Numbered from the stretch's first letter, positions 1 to 12,486 are shown. The stretch is DNA of 64,000 nucleotides from Paracyclopina nana (GCA_019096065.1 JAGUCH010000004.1:7378001-7442000), one strand, 5' to 3'. Notes: generated from the letters alone by a model not told the origin. Numbers and translations: made by a program.

Positions 1-478
1 AAGGCTGAAAAGGAGTGGGAGAGTAAACAAGCTGAGTTCACCAGTGAATTTTTTGCCCTGAATTTGAGCAATTTGGAAAGCCTTGTAGATACCCTGCCAT
101 TCCACCAACTTGTGGACATTCCAACCAACAGCCTTGATGTAATAAGAAAATACTTAAATTAAAATTGATTTTATAGTTGACATTATATATAGGTTTCCAC
201 TGTCAAAGTTTTGGAAGCAAATGCTCAAAAATGTGAAGAAGTCCTCAAAACTAAATTAAGCACCACTTATGAAAGTGTTGATGATGTGAACAAGAAAATT
301 GTAGAAAAGCTCAAAATCAAAGAGGAAGTGATGCAACCTCAAGCTGCCAAATCAGAGCCCAAACCAGGTAGCTAGATAAAAGTACCAAGCGTTGAGAGGG
401 TAATTTTTCATGTTCTTATTTTTAGCCAAAACTGAGGATGATTTGGAGGATTGGCTAAATGAGTATTTGTCAGATTGA
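1..478 (+). CDS. 3' end of an unidentified protein-coding gene (partial)
   Basis: Three exons can be read in one continuous frame: 1-138, 193-367 and 426-478, joined by introns of 54 and 58 bp with GT/AG ends; the stop is TGA at 476-478. The visible piece is about 121 residues. It is rich in Lys and Glu, looks helical, and ends in an acidic tail with a DLEDWLNEYLSD-like motif. The 5' part lies outside the window, so neither the start nor the length can be given. I do not recognise the family; the Trp-containing acidic tail could be a binding peptide, but that is a guess. Confidence 0.7.
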
Positions 479-762
479 AGAACAGCATCAAGTTCTCCAG
501 CAGAACTGGTCATTTCAAGTTAAAAATGTGGCCTTTGATTTAAAGGCAATTCAATCAAGTTTTCTTAAGAAAATAATTTCTTCAAGAAATAAATCTACAA
601 GGCATTTGTACCCTGTTGTTAAGTGTGAATCTGCGTAGTTCCCTTTGGCCCAATTTTAAGTCATGCATTGTTTCATAGCTAGAAAGCTCACTACACATCT
701 ACGCATGAGCTTTTGTTGTTTTCAAACTAGATCTATTTGACCACATCTCTGGGCCTGCCTAC

Positions 763-798
763 TATAAAACAGGAGATGTTCACAAAAAGTGATTCAGT
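763..798 (+). promoter_or_regulatory. TATA box and initiator of the GNMT gene
   Basis: TATAAAA lies at 763-769 and TCAGT at 794-798. If the A of TCAGT (796) is +1, the TATA box starts at -33, the usual spacing. TCAGT is the typical arthropod initiator. The start codon of GNMT follows at 822, giving a short leader of about 26 nt. The rest of the 479-821 gap shows no coding signal. Confidence 0.6.
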
Positions 799-821
799 AC
801 GAGATTGCAAGTTGACAAAAG

Positions 822-1938
822 ATGACAGCTAAAATTGATAGCGTTTTCCGAACGAGATCCCTTGGAACTGCGGCATCAGGTTCTCTATAAATAGATTCTT
901 TATTTTGAGCTCATTATCTAATTGCCATTTATTTCAAGGCTTGGTGGATCAGTATGCAGATGGGAAAGCTGCCAAAGTGTGGCAGCTTTACATTGGTGAC
1001 AAAAATGACAGAACGACACATTATAGGCAATTTTTGATTGAATCTCTGAGAGCCAGAGGCTGCAAGAGAATCCTTGATGTTGCCTGTGGAAATGGGTACG
1101 CCAAAAAATCTTTACTTGTTCGTGGTAATATTGTTGGTTACTAATGTTGCAGAGTGGATTCGGTGATGTTGCTTGAGGAGGGATTTGAAGTGGTTTCTGC
1201 TGATGCTTCTGACAAAATGCTCAAGGATGCTTACAAAGTTAGATGGGACAGGAGGAAGGAGCCAGCTTTTGACAATTGGGGTAAAATATTATTAAAAGCA
1301 ATTCTTCATTTAAAAAATTATCAATTCTGGTTTTGGATTCTAGTGATTGAAGAGGGCAATTGGCTGCATTTGTATGAAACACTCAAGGATGCGAAAGGAG
1401 ATGAAGGTTTTGATGCCATCATTTGCATGGGCAATTCTTTTGCTCATTTGCCAGACTTTGTTGGTGACCAACATGATCAAACGCTGGCCATTTCCAACTT
1501 TCACAAGTTGATCAGACCAGGAGGAGTCCTCATAATTGACCACAGAAATTATGACTTCATCCTGGACAAAGGCTATGCCCCAACCAAGAACATTTACTAC
1601 AATGTAAAAGCAGCAGCATTATTTCCACCAAGTGATGTTACTATTTTTTTTCTCCTTAGAGTAAGCATGTGAGTAGCATCAAGACTTCAGTTTTGTATGT
1701 GAACAATCAGCCCAATTTGGTCACTTTGGATTACTTCATGGATGTCTCCGATGTTTACCCCGACGAGTCGAGCAGCCAATTCAGGCTGTCCTACTATCCT
1801 CATAAGAAGGATGCATTTACTAACTTGCTCAAGTCTGTCTTTGGTGCCAATGCTAGCCACTCGGTGTACGGAGACTTCAAGAGCCTGGACGAGGAGCCTG
1901 AGCCTGCATTTTTCATCCACATCATTGAAAAGCAATGA
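822..1938 (+). CDS. Gnmt: Glycine N-methyltransferase
   Basis: Enzyme that transfers a methyl group from S-adenosylmethionine to glycine to give sarcosine, buffering the cytosolic SAM/SAH ratio. Five exons in frame: 822-879, 939-1095, 1153-1280, 1344-1603, 1660-1938; predicted product 293 aa, close to the roughly 295 aa of vertebrate GNMT. Family landmarks are visible in order: the N-terminal VFRTRSLG segment, [18 protein letters not shown], the SAM-binding motif [19 protein letters not shown], the GNSFAHLPD and IDHRNYD motifs, and the C-terminal FRLSYYPH. The ATG at 822 is chosen because it supplies the conserved short first exon just downstream of a TATA/initiator pair. No break is seen, so the gene looks functional. 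Confidence 0.95.
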
Positions 1939-2000
1939 AAGCATTACTACAATTGTACACTAAACTTTAATGTATCGCAAGAAAAAATTATAAGAAACAG

Positions 2001-3282
2001 TTATGGCTGAATTTGCCTTTGGGTGGCTCCCATCCGCGAGGGATCTTGGGACGGGTAGTGTATGGCTCCAGGACCAGCCAATGCTGGCAATGCAGCTGCA
2101 GTGGGCACGAAAAAGGGAATAGCAGCTGGTCCGGCAGAGGTCGAAGCAGCTGCAGCAGCAGCCGCAGCATCTCCAAGGTTGAAAAAGTTGTTTCTCAACT
2201 CCTCTGGAGGGGCTGGCAAAGCTCCAGGCAATCCTGGAACATGAGGCAGAGCCAGGACAGGGCCTGCTGTGATCGTTTCCTGCTTGCCTTGAGACTTTCC
2301 CCATCGGATCGACAGCTTTTTGCCCTTGATGGTGAGCTTGTTGAACGTCTTCTCGGCTGCCACTTCAGCAGCAGATCTCCGAGTGAACTAAAAAATTACG
2401 GAATGCTTCAAAAAAGCTAATGGTAAAATATTAAACATTAGTTACCTGGATGAATGCGCATCCTTGCTTGGGCACCACAGTTATTTGACGGATTTCACCG
2501 TATTGGTAAAAGTGGTTTTTCAAGTCTTGCTCCGTGATCGGGTCAGAATCGGCCTCGTCACCAAGGCCTCCAATGTAAAGGGTCGTGATTAACGGGTCCT
2601 CGGGAGGATTCAACGAGGGCAACGTTTCAGCCCGTTTCATGATCTTGTCAGCAACGGGATCGTTGGTGCCATAGTAGCGATCCTTGATGTTCTGATCATT
2701 CAGAGGATCGTCCGGATCAGAAGGCCTTTCATGCCTATAAGGACATTCTTCTCCACGCTTGCATTCGCCTTTCACCCAGAAAGAGCAAATGTGAGGCCTG
2801 TTGCGCTTGTAGTACGGAGCTGTTCTGGCTAATTTGGCCAGCATTTCGCTCTTTTGGGTGGAGATTTTGCCCAGCGTTCCTGCCGGACCAGAGCCGTCAT
2901 TTTCAGCCAGTTCTCGGTCAATGTTTTGGATGTAGTACTCCCTGTTCACGTCAGACTTGGGCAAATCATCCTTGAGTTTGAGCGCAGCGTCGCGCACTTG
3001 CGTTGGCAGTCCGTACTCCAAGTCCAGAATGCAAGTTTGGCAGACATTCTTCAGCTTTGCACATGTTTGACACACCTCTGTCTTCTTGAAACGCATCTTT
3101 GCTCCGGGACACCAGCGAAACGTGGTGAATGGGCGGTCGCAAATTTTGCACTCCTTGCCATACTTTTCTTTCATCATTCTTAGGTAGGGATTATCGCCGA
3201 GACAAGTTTGACACAGAATCGGGAACTCGGAGTCCTCCCAGTTCATGCGGTTGTAAGTGTTGGTGGATTTCGACGCGGCCAT
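2001..3282 (-). CDS. Rbm22: Pre-mRNA-splicing factor RBM22
   Basis: Spliceosomal RNA-binding protein (yeast Cwc2/Slt11 counterpart) that contacts U6 snRNA in the activated spliceosome. Two exons: 3282-2446 and 2387-2001, joined in phase 0; product 407 aa. The N-terminal third has the Cys-rich Slt11-type region ([43 protein letters not shown]). A single CCCH finger ([19 protein letters not shown]) follows at about residues 165-183. An RRM runs from TLYIGGLG to the [11 protein letters not shown] segment that spans the splice junction. The C-terminus is rich in Pro and Ala, including an eight-Ala run. The ATG at 3282 gives the standard family N-terminus. It is head-to-head with the THAP gene. 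Confidence 0.95.
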
Positions 3283-3672
3283 GGTGAAACTATTCTTCCT
3301 ATTTCCGTTCTTAAGCGGCCTTCAATTGAATCCCTCGGATATTTTGGACTTAAGAAGGCCGATCAGGACTCAAGAGATCCCTTCTTTAACGGTTTTCGAA
3401 AAATTTAGAAATGTTTACGTTTCGACCGTTCCGTTTCACGACTTTTTTAGTTCAGCTGACGCGTCTCCTCAAATAAAGCATTTCGCGGAACTTTTTAGCG
3501 ACAACACTCAACCTCTAAATATTATAAACACGGCTCAGTGTAGAATTGGGCATAAATCGACTTGGAATTCGAACCTTGTGGACGTCAGCTGTGCAGTTAC
3601 TCATTACTGCAACGCGACTTGAATGACGTCCAAAGTTTAGTTTTTCAACATTTTGAGGAGCTGATTGAAGTT
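3283..3672. promoter_or_regulatory. Divergent intergenic region between RBM22 and the THAP gene
   Basis: The 390-bp gap lies between two start codons pointing away from each other, so it must hold both promoters and both 5' leaders. No clear TATA box was found for either gene. Small open frames inside it are not supported by any recognisable protein or splice signal. Confidence 0.5.
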
Positions 3673-4996
3673 ATGCCAGGCATTGTATGTGTCGTTCAGG
3701 GATGCAAATCTCGCCAGAAAGATGAACCATCTCCAAAGTTCTTCCGGATTTTCCGCAAAAACAAGAGCCAAACTGAGGAATGGATCAAGGCCTTGAGTAA
3801 AGTCAACCGTGATGGCTGGACAGCCAAATCATCTAACAGGATTTGTAGCGTGCACTTTTTGAGTGGCGAGCCAAGCAATGATCCACTCAGTCCTTCATAT
3901 ATTCCAACATTTGTGACTGGTCATCTTCGTGCAAAATCATTGGCTGACCAGGATCGTCAAAATCGAGTAGGTGATCACTTGTGAGACTATGAATGTTGTA
4001 AATATGTTTTGAGCACATTTTCAGAGAACTTCAAGACTAGAGAAGGAATTTCGCATTAAAATGGAGACAGAAGCTGCTGCTTCCAAAAAGCCTGTCAAGC
4101 CGGTTAAAATCACTCGAGATGTTCCATCTTGGACTGGGCCCTTATTCACGAAGGACAAGGCCACGATGACCGATGCATTCAGTAACCCAATCACAATCCG
4201 AGTCCTAAAAAACGAGGCCAAGTGTAGGGCCGTTTGTGGCATCCCTTTGGCTGTATTCAAGCAAACAATGCTCATGCTCGAGGGAACTTTGAAGCCAAGC
4301 AGAAGTTTGTCTAAAGAAGACCAACTTGTCCTATATTTCAGCAAGTTGAAAACGTCAGACACCTTCTCTGCTCTCGCAGTCTACTTCGATGTCTGCGACA
4401 AGACTGTTTCAAGGGTGTTTTATGATGTTCTTGAGGAGCATCACAAAGTGGCGATGGAATTGATGCAATGCCAAAATTCAGCCTCAGTACCAGTCAACTC
4501 GACTAAGGTTGTCATGCACACGATTGAAATCAAGGTTGACAATCCCACCAAAGTTGATGCTCAGGATAGCTCTCAAAATGCCAAATTTATGATTGGCATT
4601 GGACCTGATGGCAAAATTACCTTCTTGAGCAGGGCATTTGGAGGCAAGATGATGGGAGAAGTCCATAATTTATTACAGCCCAACGATACACTGATCGCAG
4701 ATGATGAACAAGAAATGGATGTGTCGAATGGAAACATCCAAGGCAATCAAGTCAATGATCACAAATACAGGTTCCATGTGGAGAGGACCTTGCAATGGTT
4801 TAGGATATTCAGAGTGCTCAAGTATGTAGACCATCACATGTTAAAACATGTGGACAAGATCCTTTTGGTGTTGGCCTTTGTATGCAACAACCTTGTCACT
4901 CATTCCAATGTTGCTTCTGCAGCTGAAGAACTAGAGAGAGATGTGGCCATCGATATCAAGGATGACATGATTGATATGTTTGTCAAAAAAGAATAA
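3673..4996 (+). CDS. THAP-domain protein fused to a degenerate DDE_Tnp_4-like transposase domain
   Basis: Two exons, 3673-3966 and 4025-4996 (phase 0), encode 421 aa. Residues 1-90 form a THAP zinc finger: C-x4-C near residues 6-11, a basic Trp-containing middle, C-x2-H in RICSVHF, and a YIPTF segment matching the AVPTIF position. Residues from about 160 resemble the helix-turn-helix plus DDE_Tnp_4 arrangement of Harbinger/P-like transposases: CDKTVSRVF, then KFMIGIGPDGKITFLSRAFGG, and a C-terminal HVERTLQWFRIFRVL block. The usual first catalytic Asp in the VIDCTE-type motif is not present (VMHTIEI here), while LIADDEQE keeps acidic residues at the second site. I infer a host gene derived from a transposase, probably DNA-binding and not catalytic. 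It ends 114 bp from the convergent zinc-finger gene. Confidence 0.8.
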
Positions 4997-5110
4997 AATT
5001 CTGGTGTGTCACAAATGAGATTCTTTTTATTCAAGGATGGCACAAAAACATAAATAAATATATATACTTTAAAGATATAAATACTAGCAATCATCATTAA
5101 TCAAAAGCTG

Positions 5111-8100
5111 TTACTTTCTACTTCCACTGCTGTGATACTGGAGCCTCTTACTAGCAACCAATTGATCATCCATGAGAAACTCGTCCAGTTTGCTGTGCCC
5201 CAGAGCTAAATGCTTGACTAAATTGTCCATCTTGTCTGTTTGGTAATCACACTGATTGCAAACCTGAGGATCCTCAAATTCATTGTTGACAATTGCGCGC
5301 AACTCTTCCATGAAATGCCAGGACACATGATCTCGATTTTGAGACTTGGTAAAAGCCATATCACAAATAGGACAAGTGGGTCCAATCGACACCTTCTTAG
5401 GCTTGGAACGAGCCAACTCTTTCTTACTTGCGACCAGCTCTTCGTTCAACAAAAGCTCATCCAGCTTGCTGTGTCCCAAGGCCAAATGCTTGACAAGATT
5501 GTCGACCTTGTCTGAACGATACTCGCACTGGTTGCATTGCTGTTGGTCTTCAAATGTCTGCACATACTCTCTGAGTTCATCCATGAAATGCCACGACACA
5601 TGATCTCTGTTTTGTGACTTGGTGAACTGCATTCCGCAGATGGGACACTCAGGGCCAATGCTCAACTTTTTGGGCTTCGACAAGGCTTTTTGTTGCTTGA
5701 TAGCAACCAGTTCATTGTCGGATAGAAGCTCGTCCAGCTTGGAGTGTCCAAGAGCCATGTGCTTGGCCATTTTGTCCGGATTGGGATTCGTGTAGGGACA
5801 GTAATTGCAAATAGTGGTGTCTGGAAATTCTTGCACCATTTCACGCAGTTCCTCCATAAAATGCCAGATGACATGGACTCGACTGTCTCGCTTTTGTATT
5901 GCTTGCAGGCACACAGGACAAGTGGAGCCAATCGAGATTTTCTTCGGCTTTGCCATCGCTTCAATCCTTTTTTGCTCTACCAATTGAGCATTGAGCAAGA
6001 ACTCATCCAGCATATTGTGCACAAGGGCAATGTGCTTGGCCAGATTCTGCGGCTTTTCACCCCTGTATGAACACTGATGACACTGAAGGTGGTCTTGCAA
6101 AGTGGCCACATGGTCAAGCAACTCATTCATGAAATGTCGCGAAACATGCTCCCTTGAAGGGTCTTTGAATTGGCAAATTGGACAGGTGGATCCAAGGACA
6201 TACTTTTTGGATTCATTTGCTTGGTTGTGAGAACTTTTTGTTTTGGCCCCTCTCAAAAAAGGCTCCAGAGCATCATGATTCAGGGCAATGTGGAGTGCCA
6301 CAGTTTCACTAGCTTTTTCACTTTGATAGTCACACTGAGTGCAACTCAGAGGATCATCAAATTTCTCCACCACAGCTTTGAGCTCTCTAAGAAAGTGCTT
6401 TGCCACATGCTCTCTAGTTGGCTGAGCCATTTTGCAAATTGGACAAGATTGAAATTGTCTGACATAGCCATCATCAGGAGGACAAGGCTGGTTGTCAGGG
6501 TGATGCTCAAGCTCCATGCTGCATAAATCACAAAATTCCTCCTCCTCTTCTGCAAATGCAGCTTCATGGTCCTCTTCCTCCATCATTTCCTCTTCTTCCT
6601 CCATCATGTCTTCTTGGTCTTCCTCATCAAGGAAAATCTGTGGTTCAAGCACCATATTCTCTTCCTCTCCATCATCCATGTCATCATGACCAGGGAGTTC
6701 AGGTGTGACCACCATGTGCTCTGCAAGAGGTTTTCCAAGCTTGTCGCTTAGTCCAAAAGATGCCAATTCAGCCTTTTCCAAAGGCTTTGAAGGAAACAAA
6801 GGTTTGATGCTGGGTGTCTCCAGTTTCCTCAATGGAGTAATAGTGGCTGTTGGAGTGATGCTCCATTTCATTCTTTTGGCCTTGATTTTTGGATCAGCTG
6901 GAGTGAGTGTCACTGATGGAGTTGGAGGAGTGGCAGATTTGGATATCTTTTGCAGGGAAACGGTTGGCTTGGCTGCTTGTATCTGACTCTTTGGATTTCC
7001 TGTGGCTGGTGTCAAAGTGCAAGAACCAATAGTCTTGTGGGGAGAAGCCTCCTTTTTACTGGCAACACCTTCTTTCATCAGAGAATCAGCCCAAGAGTTG
7101 TTCAGGTCAGCAATACTAAAGGCATTTAATACTGACACCGGGTTAACCGGAGAGATGGATGCCTTCACTTTGGGAGTCAATGAGATGGATGGAGGTAGGC
7201 TAGGAAGTTTTGCAGCTGAGTCTTTCTTTTTGAGCACAGGCTGCACAGTGACAGATGCAGCAGGCTTGAGTAGGCTACTCATCAAAATGTTGTTGCTTCC
7301 TGTATTGGCTGGTGGTTGTTTTAGCAGAGATGATAAGGGAGGCATTTTCATGGTAGGCTGTGGCTTCAAAAGGGTGGTTTTCAACAGACTCATTTTGGGA
7401 GTCTCAACTGGAGCAGATGCTTTTTCAATTGTCACCTTCACAGATTCTTTTTTGAGTGGCTCTTCGTGCTCCTCGATGGGCTCTTCTTTGCAAGTGAAAC
7501 TTTGGTTGGAAGCACTGTCATAGTCATAGGTCATCATGGAATCATCCTCATAATTGGCTGGACTTGATGATCTAGGCATTTTAACAGGTGGCTCAGATTT
7601 GATCTTGACCTCTTCCGGAGAACTTTTCCTTTTCTTCATTGAAGCCTGAGGCTCGCTGTCATCTTTGACCACAGGTTTGGCTTGTCTTGAACTCTTCCGG
7701 ACAGGTTCAACTTTAACGGGTGGACTTGGAGTGCCATTAAATTCACTGGCCTTGCGTGCAACCAGATCAGCATTGCATAGCATTTCATCCAATTTTCTGT
7801 GGACAAGGCCAACATGCCTGGCCACATACTCTGCCCTGTCAGCTGTGAATGGACAATGAGCACATGAGAGAGGGTTGTCAAAATCATTGATCAAGCCCAA
7901 GAGCTCATCCATGAAGTGCCTGCAAACATGTTCCCTTTGAGGAAATGATATTCCGCATACGGGACAGTGTTCACCAAGGGGAACCCGTTTAGGTTTGGCT
8001 GCTGCCTTCTTCTGCTTGAGCTGCACCAACTCTTCATCTGCCATCAACTCATCCAGTTTGCAATGAAACAGGGCAATGTGTTTGGCCATGTACTCCCTCT

Positions 8101-11100
8101 TGTTGCTTTTGTACGAGCAAAGGTTGCACTTTTTCTTGTTCGGCATCTCATTGACAATCTCCATCAACTCAGTCATGAAATGCCTAGAGACATGATCTCT
8201 GTCCCTGTTCTTCTCCTGGCAAATTGGACAATCAGGTCCAAACGACATTCGCTTGGGCTTTTTAGCATGCTCTTCTCTCTTACGCTCAACGAGTTCTTCG
8301 TCAGCTAGAAACTCATCCAACTTGCTGTGTCCCAGAGCGTAATGCTTTACAAGATTGTCCATCTTTTCTGTAGTGTAATAGCACAGTTGGCAAGCCCTGT
8401 CGCTCCCTGTGGAATGAACAAACTCTCGAAGTTCATCAATGAAATGCCATGAGACATGATCTCTGTTTTGAGCTTTGGTAAACTTCATATCGCAAACGGG
8501 GCATTGGGGTCCAATTTGAATCTTCTTGGGTTTGTTCAAGGCCAGTTCTCGCTTTTGTGCAACCAGTTCACTATTGGACAGCAACTCATCCAGCTTTGAG
8601 TGGCCAAGAGCCACATGCTTGACCAAGTTGTCCAGCTTGTCACTCGTGTAGGAACACTCGTTGCACAAGTTGGTGTCAGGAAATGCTAGCACAATGTCAC
8701 GCAGCTCATCCATGAAGTGCCAACACACATGGTCCCGATTTTGTCCTTTTGCAAATTCAACATCGCAGATTGGACATTGATTGCCAATGTTGATTTTTTG
8801 GGGCTTCAGAGCATAACTGTCCCGTTTGCTCTTCACAAGCTCCTGGTCAGAGAGGAAGTGATCCAAAATGGAGTGAACCAAAGCTATGTGAATAGAAACA
8901 TTTTTGGGCTTGTCACTCTTGTATGAGCACTGAGTACACTGATTGGGGTCTTCAAACCCCATCACAATGTCCAGTAGCTCATCACTAAAGTGTCGCGAGA
9001 CATGTTCTCTGGATGGGTCTTTTGAGTCACAGATTGGACAGGTGGATCCAACTTGCACTTTCTTAGGCTTATTCAGGGCTTTCATTCTTTTGTGCTCCAA
9101 CAATTCTTCATCAGCCAAGAGGGCATCAAGCATGCTGTGACCCAAAGCCACATGCTTGACCATTTTTTCATTGGTGTCTCCGCTATAGGGACACTGCGGG
9201 CATTGGTTGGGGTCATCAAACTCATTGACAATTGCTCGAAGCTCATCAATGTAGTGCCAAGACACATGGTCCCTGTTCTGAGTTTTGGTGAATTTCACAT
9301 CACAAACCGGACACGTTGGACCGATTGACAGCTTTTTGGGCTTGGAATGGAAAATGGCTCGCTTCTGATTGACCAATTCATTGTCTTGCAGCATCACATC
9401 CAACTTTGCATGCACCAGACCCACATGAATCGACACAGTTTTGGGCTTGTCACCTCTATAGTCGCATTCCATGCACGCATAGGGATCAGGATACTGGTTG
9501 ACAATGGCCATGAGCTCATCGCTGAAATGCCTGGCCACATGTTCTCTGGCAGGATCCTTGGCATCACAAATTGGACAATTAGGACCGATGGCCACCCTTT
9601 TGGGCTTGGACAGAACTTTGGCTCGTTTCTCCTTGAGAAGGGCTCGATTTTGCAGCAGCTCGTCCAACTTGCTGTGACCCAATGCCACATGCTTGACTAG
9701 GTTGTCCATTTTCTCACTCCTATACTCGCATTTCCAGCATTTTTGCGGATCTGGAAATGCCTGGACAAACTCTCTGAGCTCATCAATGAAATGCCATGCA
9801 ACATGGTCTCTGTTTTGTGACTTGGTGAAAGTCATGTCGCAAACTGGACATCTAGGCCCAATGGTCTGCTTTTTGGGCTGCGACTGGAATTGGGCTCTTT
9901 TCGCCTTGACCAAGTTTTTGTCCTTGATGAAGGCATCAAGTCTCCCATGAACTAGAGCGATGTGCAGTGACAAGTTTTTTGGCTTTTCTCCTACATAGCT
10001 GCATTCGGGACATGACAGTTGATCCGTCAAGTCACAAATGAGGTCATTCAGTTCATCGCCAAAGTGTCTGGCCACGTGTTCTCTTGGTGGATCTTTGACA
10101 TCACAAATTGGGCAAACAGGACCAATGCTCTCTTTCTTGGGTTTGTTGCTAGCCAGGGCCCTTTTCTTTTGTACCAGTTCTTCATCTTGGAGCATTTCAT
10201 CGAGCTTTGAATGTCCAAGAGCAATATGTTTCACCACCTTGTCACTGTTGACATTCATGTAGGTGCAAAAGTCACACCTCTGAAAATAATAGAAACACTC
10301 ATTATATGGGCTGTCAGGCAACATTGTTAATCTACAACAATCGTAAATGCTATAAGATGCAATGCAGCATGTTTTTCTCTTCCTGATTTGCGTACCTCGA
10401 AAGTCAATGAAAGATATCCAAGGGTAAAGTAACAGGTCTCAAAAGCAGTTAATATTAAGTATGTCACTTACTGTGGGCTCTGAGAAGGATTGCACAATTT
10501 CTCGTAGTTCTTCCATAAAGTGCCAAATTACATGAACCCTGGAGTGTTGCTTAGTCAACTGTTGATCGCATACTGGACACTCAGCACCAATGTTGATCTT
10601 GTTCGGTTTCATGAGGTACTCTTGCCTTCGACGAGCCACGAGTTCTCCATCAGACAGCAAAGCATCTAATCTGGAGTGAACCAAAGCGATGTGCCTGGCC
10701 ACATTTTGAGACTTTTCTCCACGGTAGCTGCACTCTGGGCATTGCATGGGATCATCCAAGTCTGCAATCGTCCCCATGAGCTCATTCATGAAGTGACGTG
10801 ACACATGTTCTCTTGCTGGATCTTTGATGTCGCAAATTGGGCATTTGGGACCAATCGAGATCTGAAATAAAAACAGATAAGATAAGTTTGTTAGGCTTTG
10901 TTTCAATATTTTTGGTCACCTTTTTGGGCTTTGACAAAGCTTTGGCTCTCTTGGCAGCAACGAGTTGTTCATCTTGAAGGAATTCATCCAGCTTGCAGTG
11001 AAACAAAGCCAGATGTCTCGTCACGGCCTCAAGTTTGTCCCCAACATAGGAGCATTCAGGACACTTTGTAGGATCACTGATCATCTCCCTGAGCTCCTCA

Positions 11101-11714
11101 ACAAAATGCCAAGACACGTGATCTCTCCCATGCGATCTGTGCATTTGCTGATCGCAAATGGGACACAGCGGGCCAAGCGACTGTCGATGGCCTTTGGCCT
11201 CCACCTCTGCCTTCTTGCTACTGACAAGGGCAGCATCTTGGAGGAGTTTGTCCAAGGCTTCGCCCCCATGCTGGGAAACTTCATGCAAAACCACCACCTT
11301 TGAGCTGACATTTTTGAAACTGCATTTGGGGCATTGCTCCTCATCCTCGAGGCCTTCAATGAGCTCATTGATGAAATGGTTGGCCAAATGCTCACGAGTC
11401 GGCGACTTGGCCGAGCACACCACGCATCTCGTCGTTTGATTCGAGCCTCCCTCGAACAGGAAGTGTCCGGAATCCGAGCTGGAGCAAGGCTGGCCTTGGA
11501 AATGCGAGGACAACGGTCCTTGACAAAGGTGGCATTCTCCCTCGAGAATCACTTGAGGCTCCAAAATGTCATCTTCCTCCTCCTCTTCTTCTTCCATTTC
11601 TTCGTCGTCCAATTCTACCGCGTCGTCGCCTTCATCATTCGCCATGGCCGAGGAGGATGAGGCCATGACCTCGTCCTCGCTGCTGCTACCGCTGCTGCTG
11701 TCCTCACTCGACAT
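5111..11714 (-). CDS. Giant tandem zinc-finger protein with 18 paired C2H2-type modules
   Basis: Three exons, 11714-10920, 10861-10472 and 10279-5111 (all phase 0), give about 2,117 aa. The ATG at 11714 is the first in frame. Each module of about 60 residues has two finger-like units: CP-[IV]-C...REHV-x-RHF or CPVC...QNRDHV-x-WHF, then C-x2-C-[SED]-Y...H[IVL]AL-x-H, followed by a KLDELL-x-ELV-x-KR linker and KPKK-x-IGP. I count 13 modules at residues about 85-1240 and 5 more at about 1665-2117. Between them are a Pro/Ser/Lys-rich linker with KKRK-type NLS and V-K-x-E SUMO-like sites, and an acidic block. The acidic block plus a C-x2-C header and LEPQ motif occur twice, before module 1 and before module 14. 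A nuclear nucleic-acid-binding role is inferred from the fingers only; I recognise no named orthologue. Confidence 0.85.
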
Positions 11715-12486
11715 TTTCAATGCTGCAATTCAAGATGGCGTCGCCAACGATGTCAACGGAGGACTTCAGGCTGGCGAAATTGAGGGCGGCGGCCGTTCGG
11801 GCAGAAGCTGATCATGCTGGCCGAGAACGTGAACGCCAACTTCGCGCACGTGAACTCGGCCGCCGACTCCTTCGTCGGGTCGACGGAGACCGACAAAGGC
11901 GCGAACGCTACCTCAAAAGAGAAGAGAATCGAGGCAAACTGACTTTTCGGACGTTGCGCGCTCTAGCCTGGCTGAGAGGAGAAAGCAAAACAAGCGTGCA
12001 CCAATCGGATTGTTTGTTTTGATCACGTGACCACTACGTTTGACGGAAAAAAGGGAAGAGCAGGCGGCGCTTATTTTCACTACTTTACACTATACTAATG
12101 TGATGTTCATCTCCAGCTTCTACAAAACTGCTGCTAAACCAAATATGTTTAACCGAACTTTTCAAGGATTGTGGAACTTCATTATTTCGAGGAAATAGCT
12201 TGCCATGAAAGAATTGCATTGGGAAATAATTAGTACAAGTTCAACTATTCTTTTATTTCAAAATTACGTTTTTCAATGAATAGTAAATTGGCAAGCTAAC
12301 TTAGATTCACATTTTCCATGCTCAGAAAAGCATGCTTTCAAATTTCAAGGCCTTCCTTAGTAGCTAGTATCTCAACAGGGCAGTCCAGTAGCTAAGGTCG
12401 AACTTGACAGATCACACTTTCAAGTGAGAGGAAAGCGCATGATTTTGCGTATGCATAGCATAGAAAAGAAAAAAAATAGTTGTGGT
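11715..12486. promoter_or_regulatory. GC-rich gap between divergent zinc-finger and RCHY1 genes
   Basis: This 772-bp gap must contain the promoters of two divergent genes. Its first 250 bp are markedly GC/CpG-rich compared with the AT-rich remainder. An open frame from the ATG at 11735 to 12022 on the plus strand reads as an Arg/Glu-rich peptide, and a second overlapping frame reads LIMLAENVNANFAHVNSAAD before its stop at about 11940. Neither is a family I know and no splice partners are evident, so no gene is called. The AT-rich part from 12050 shows nothing I can name. Confidence 0.4.
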
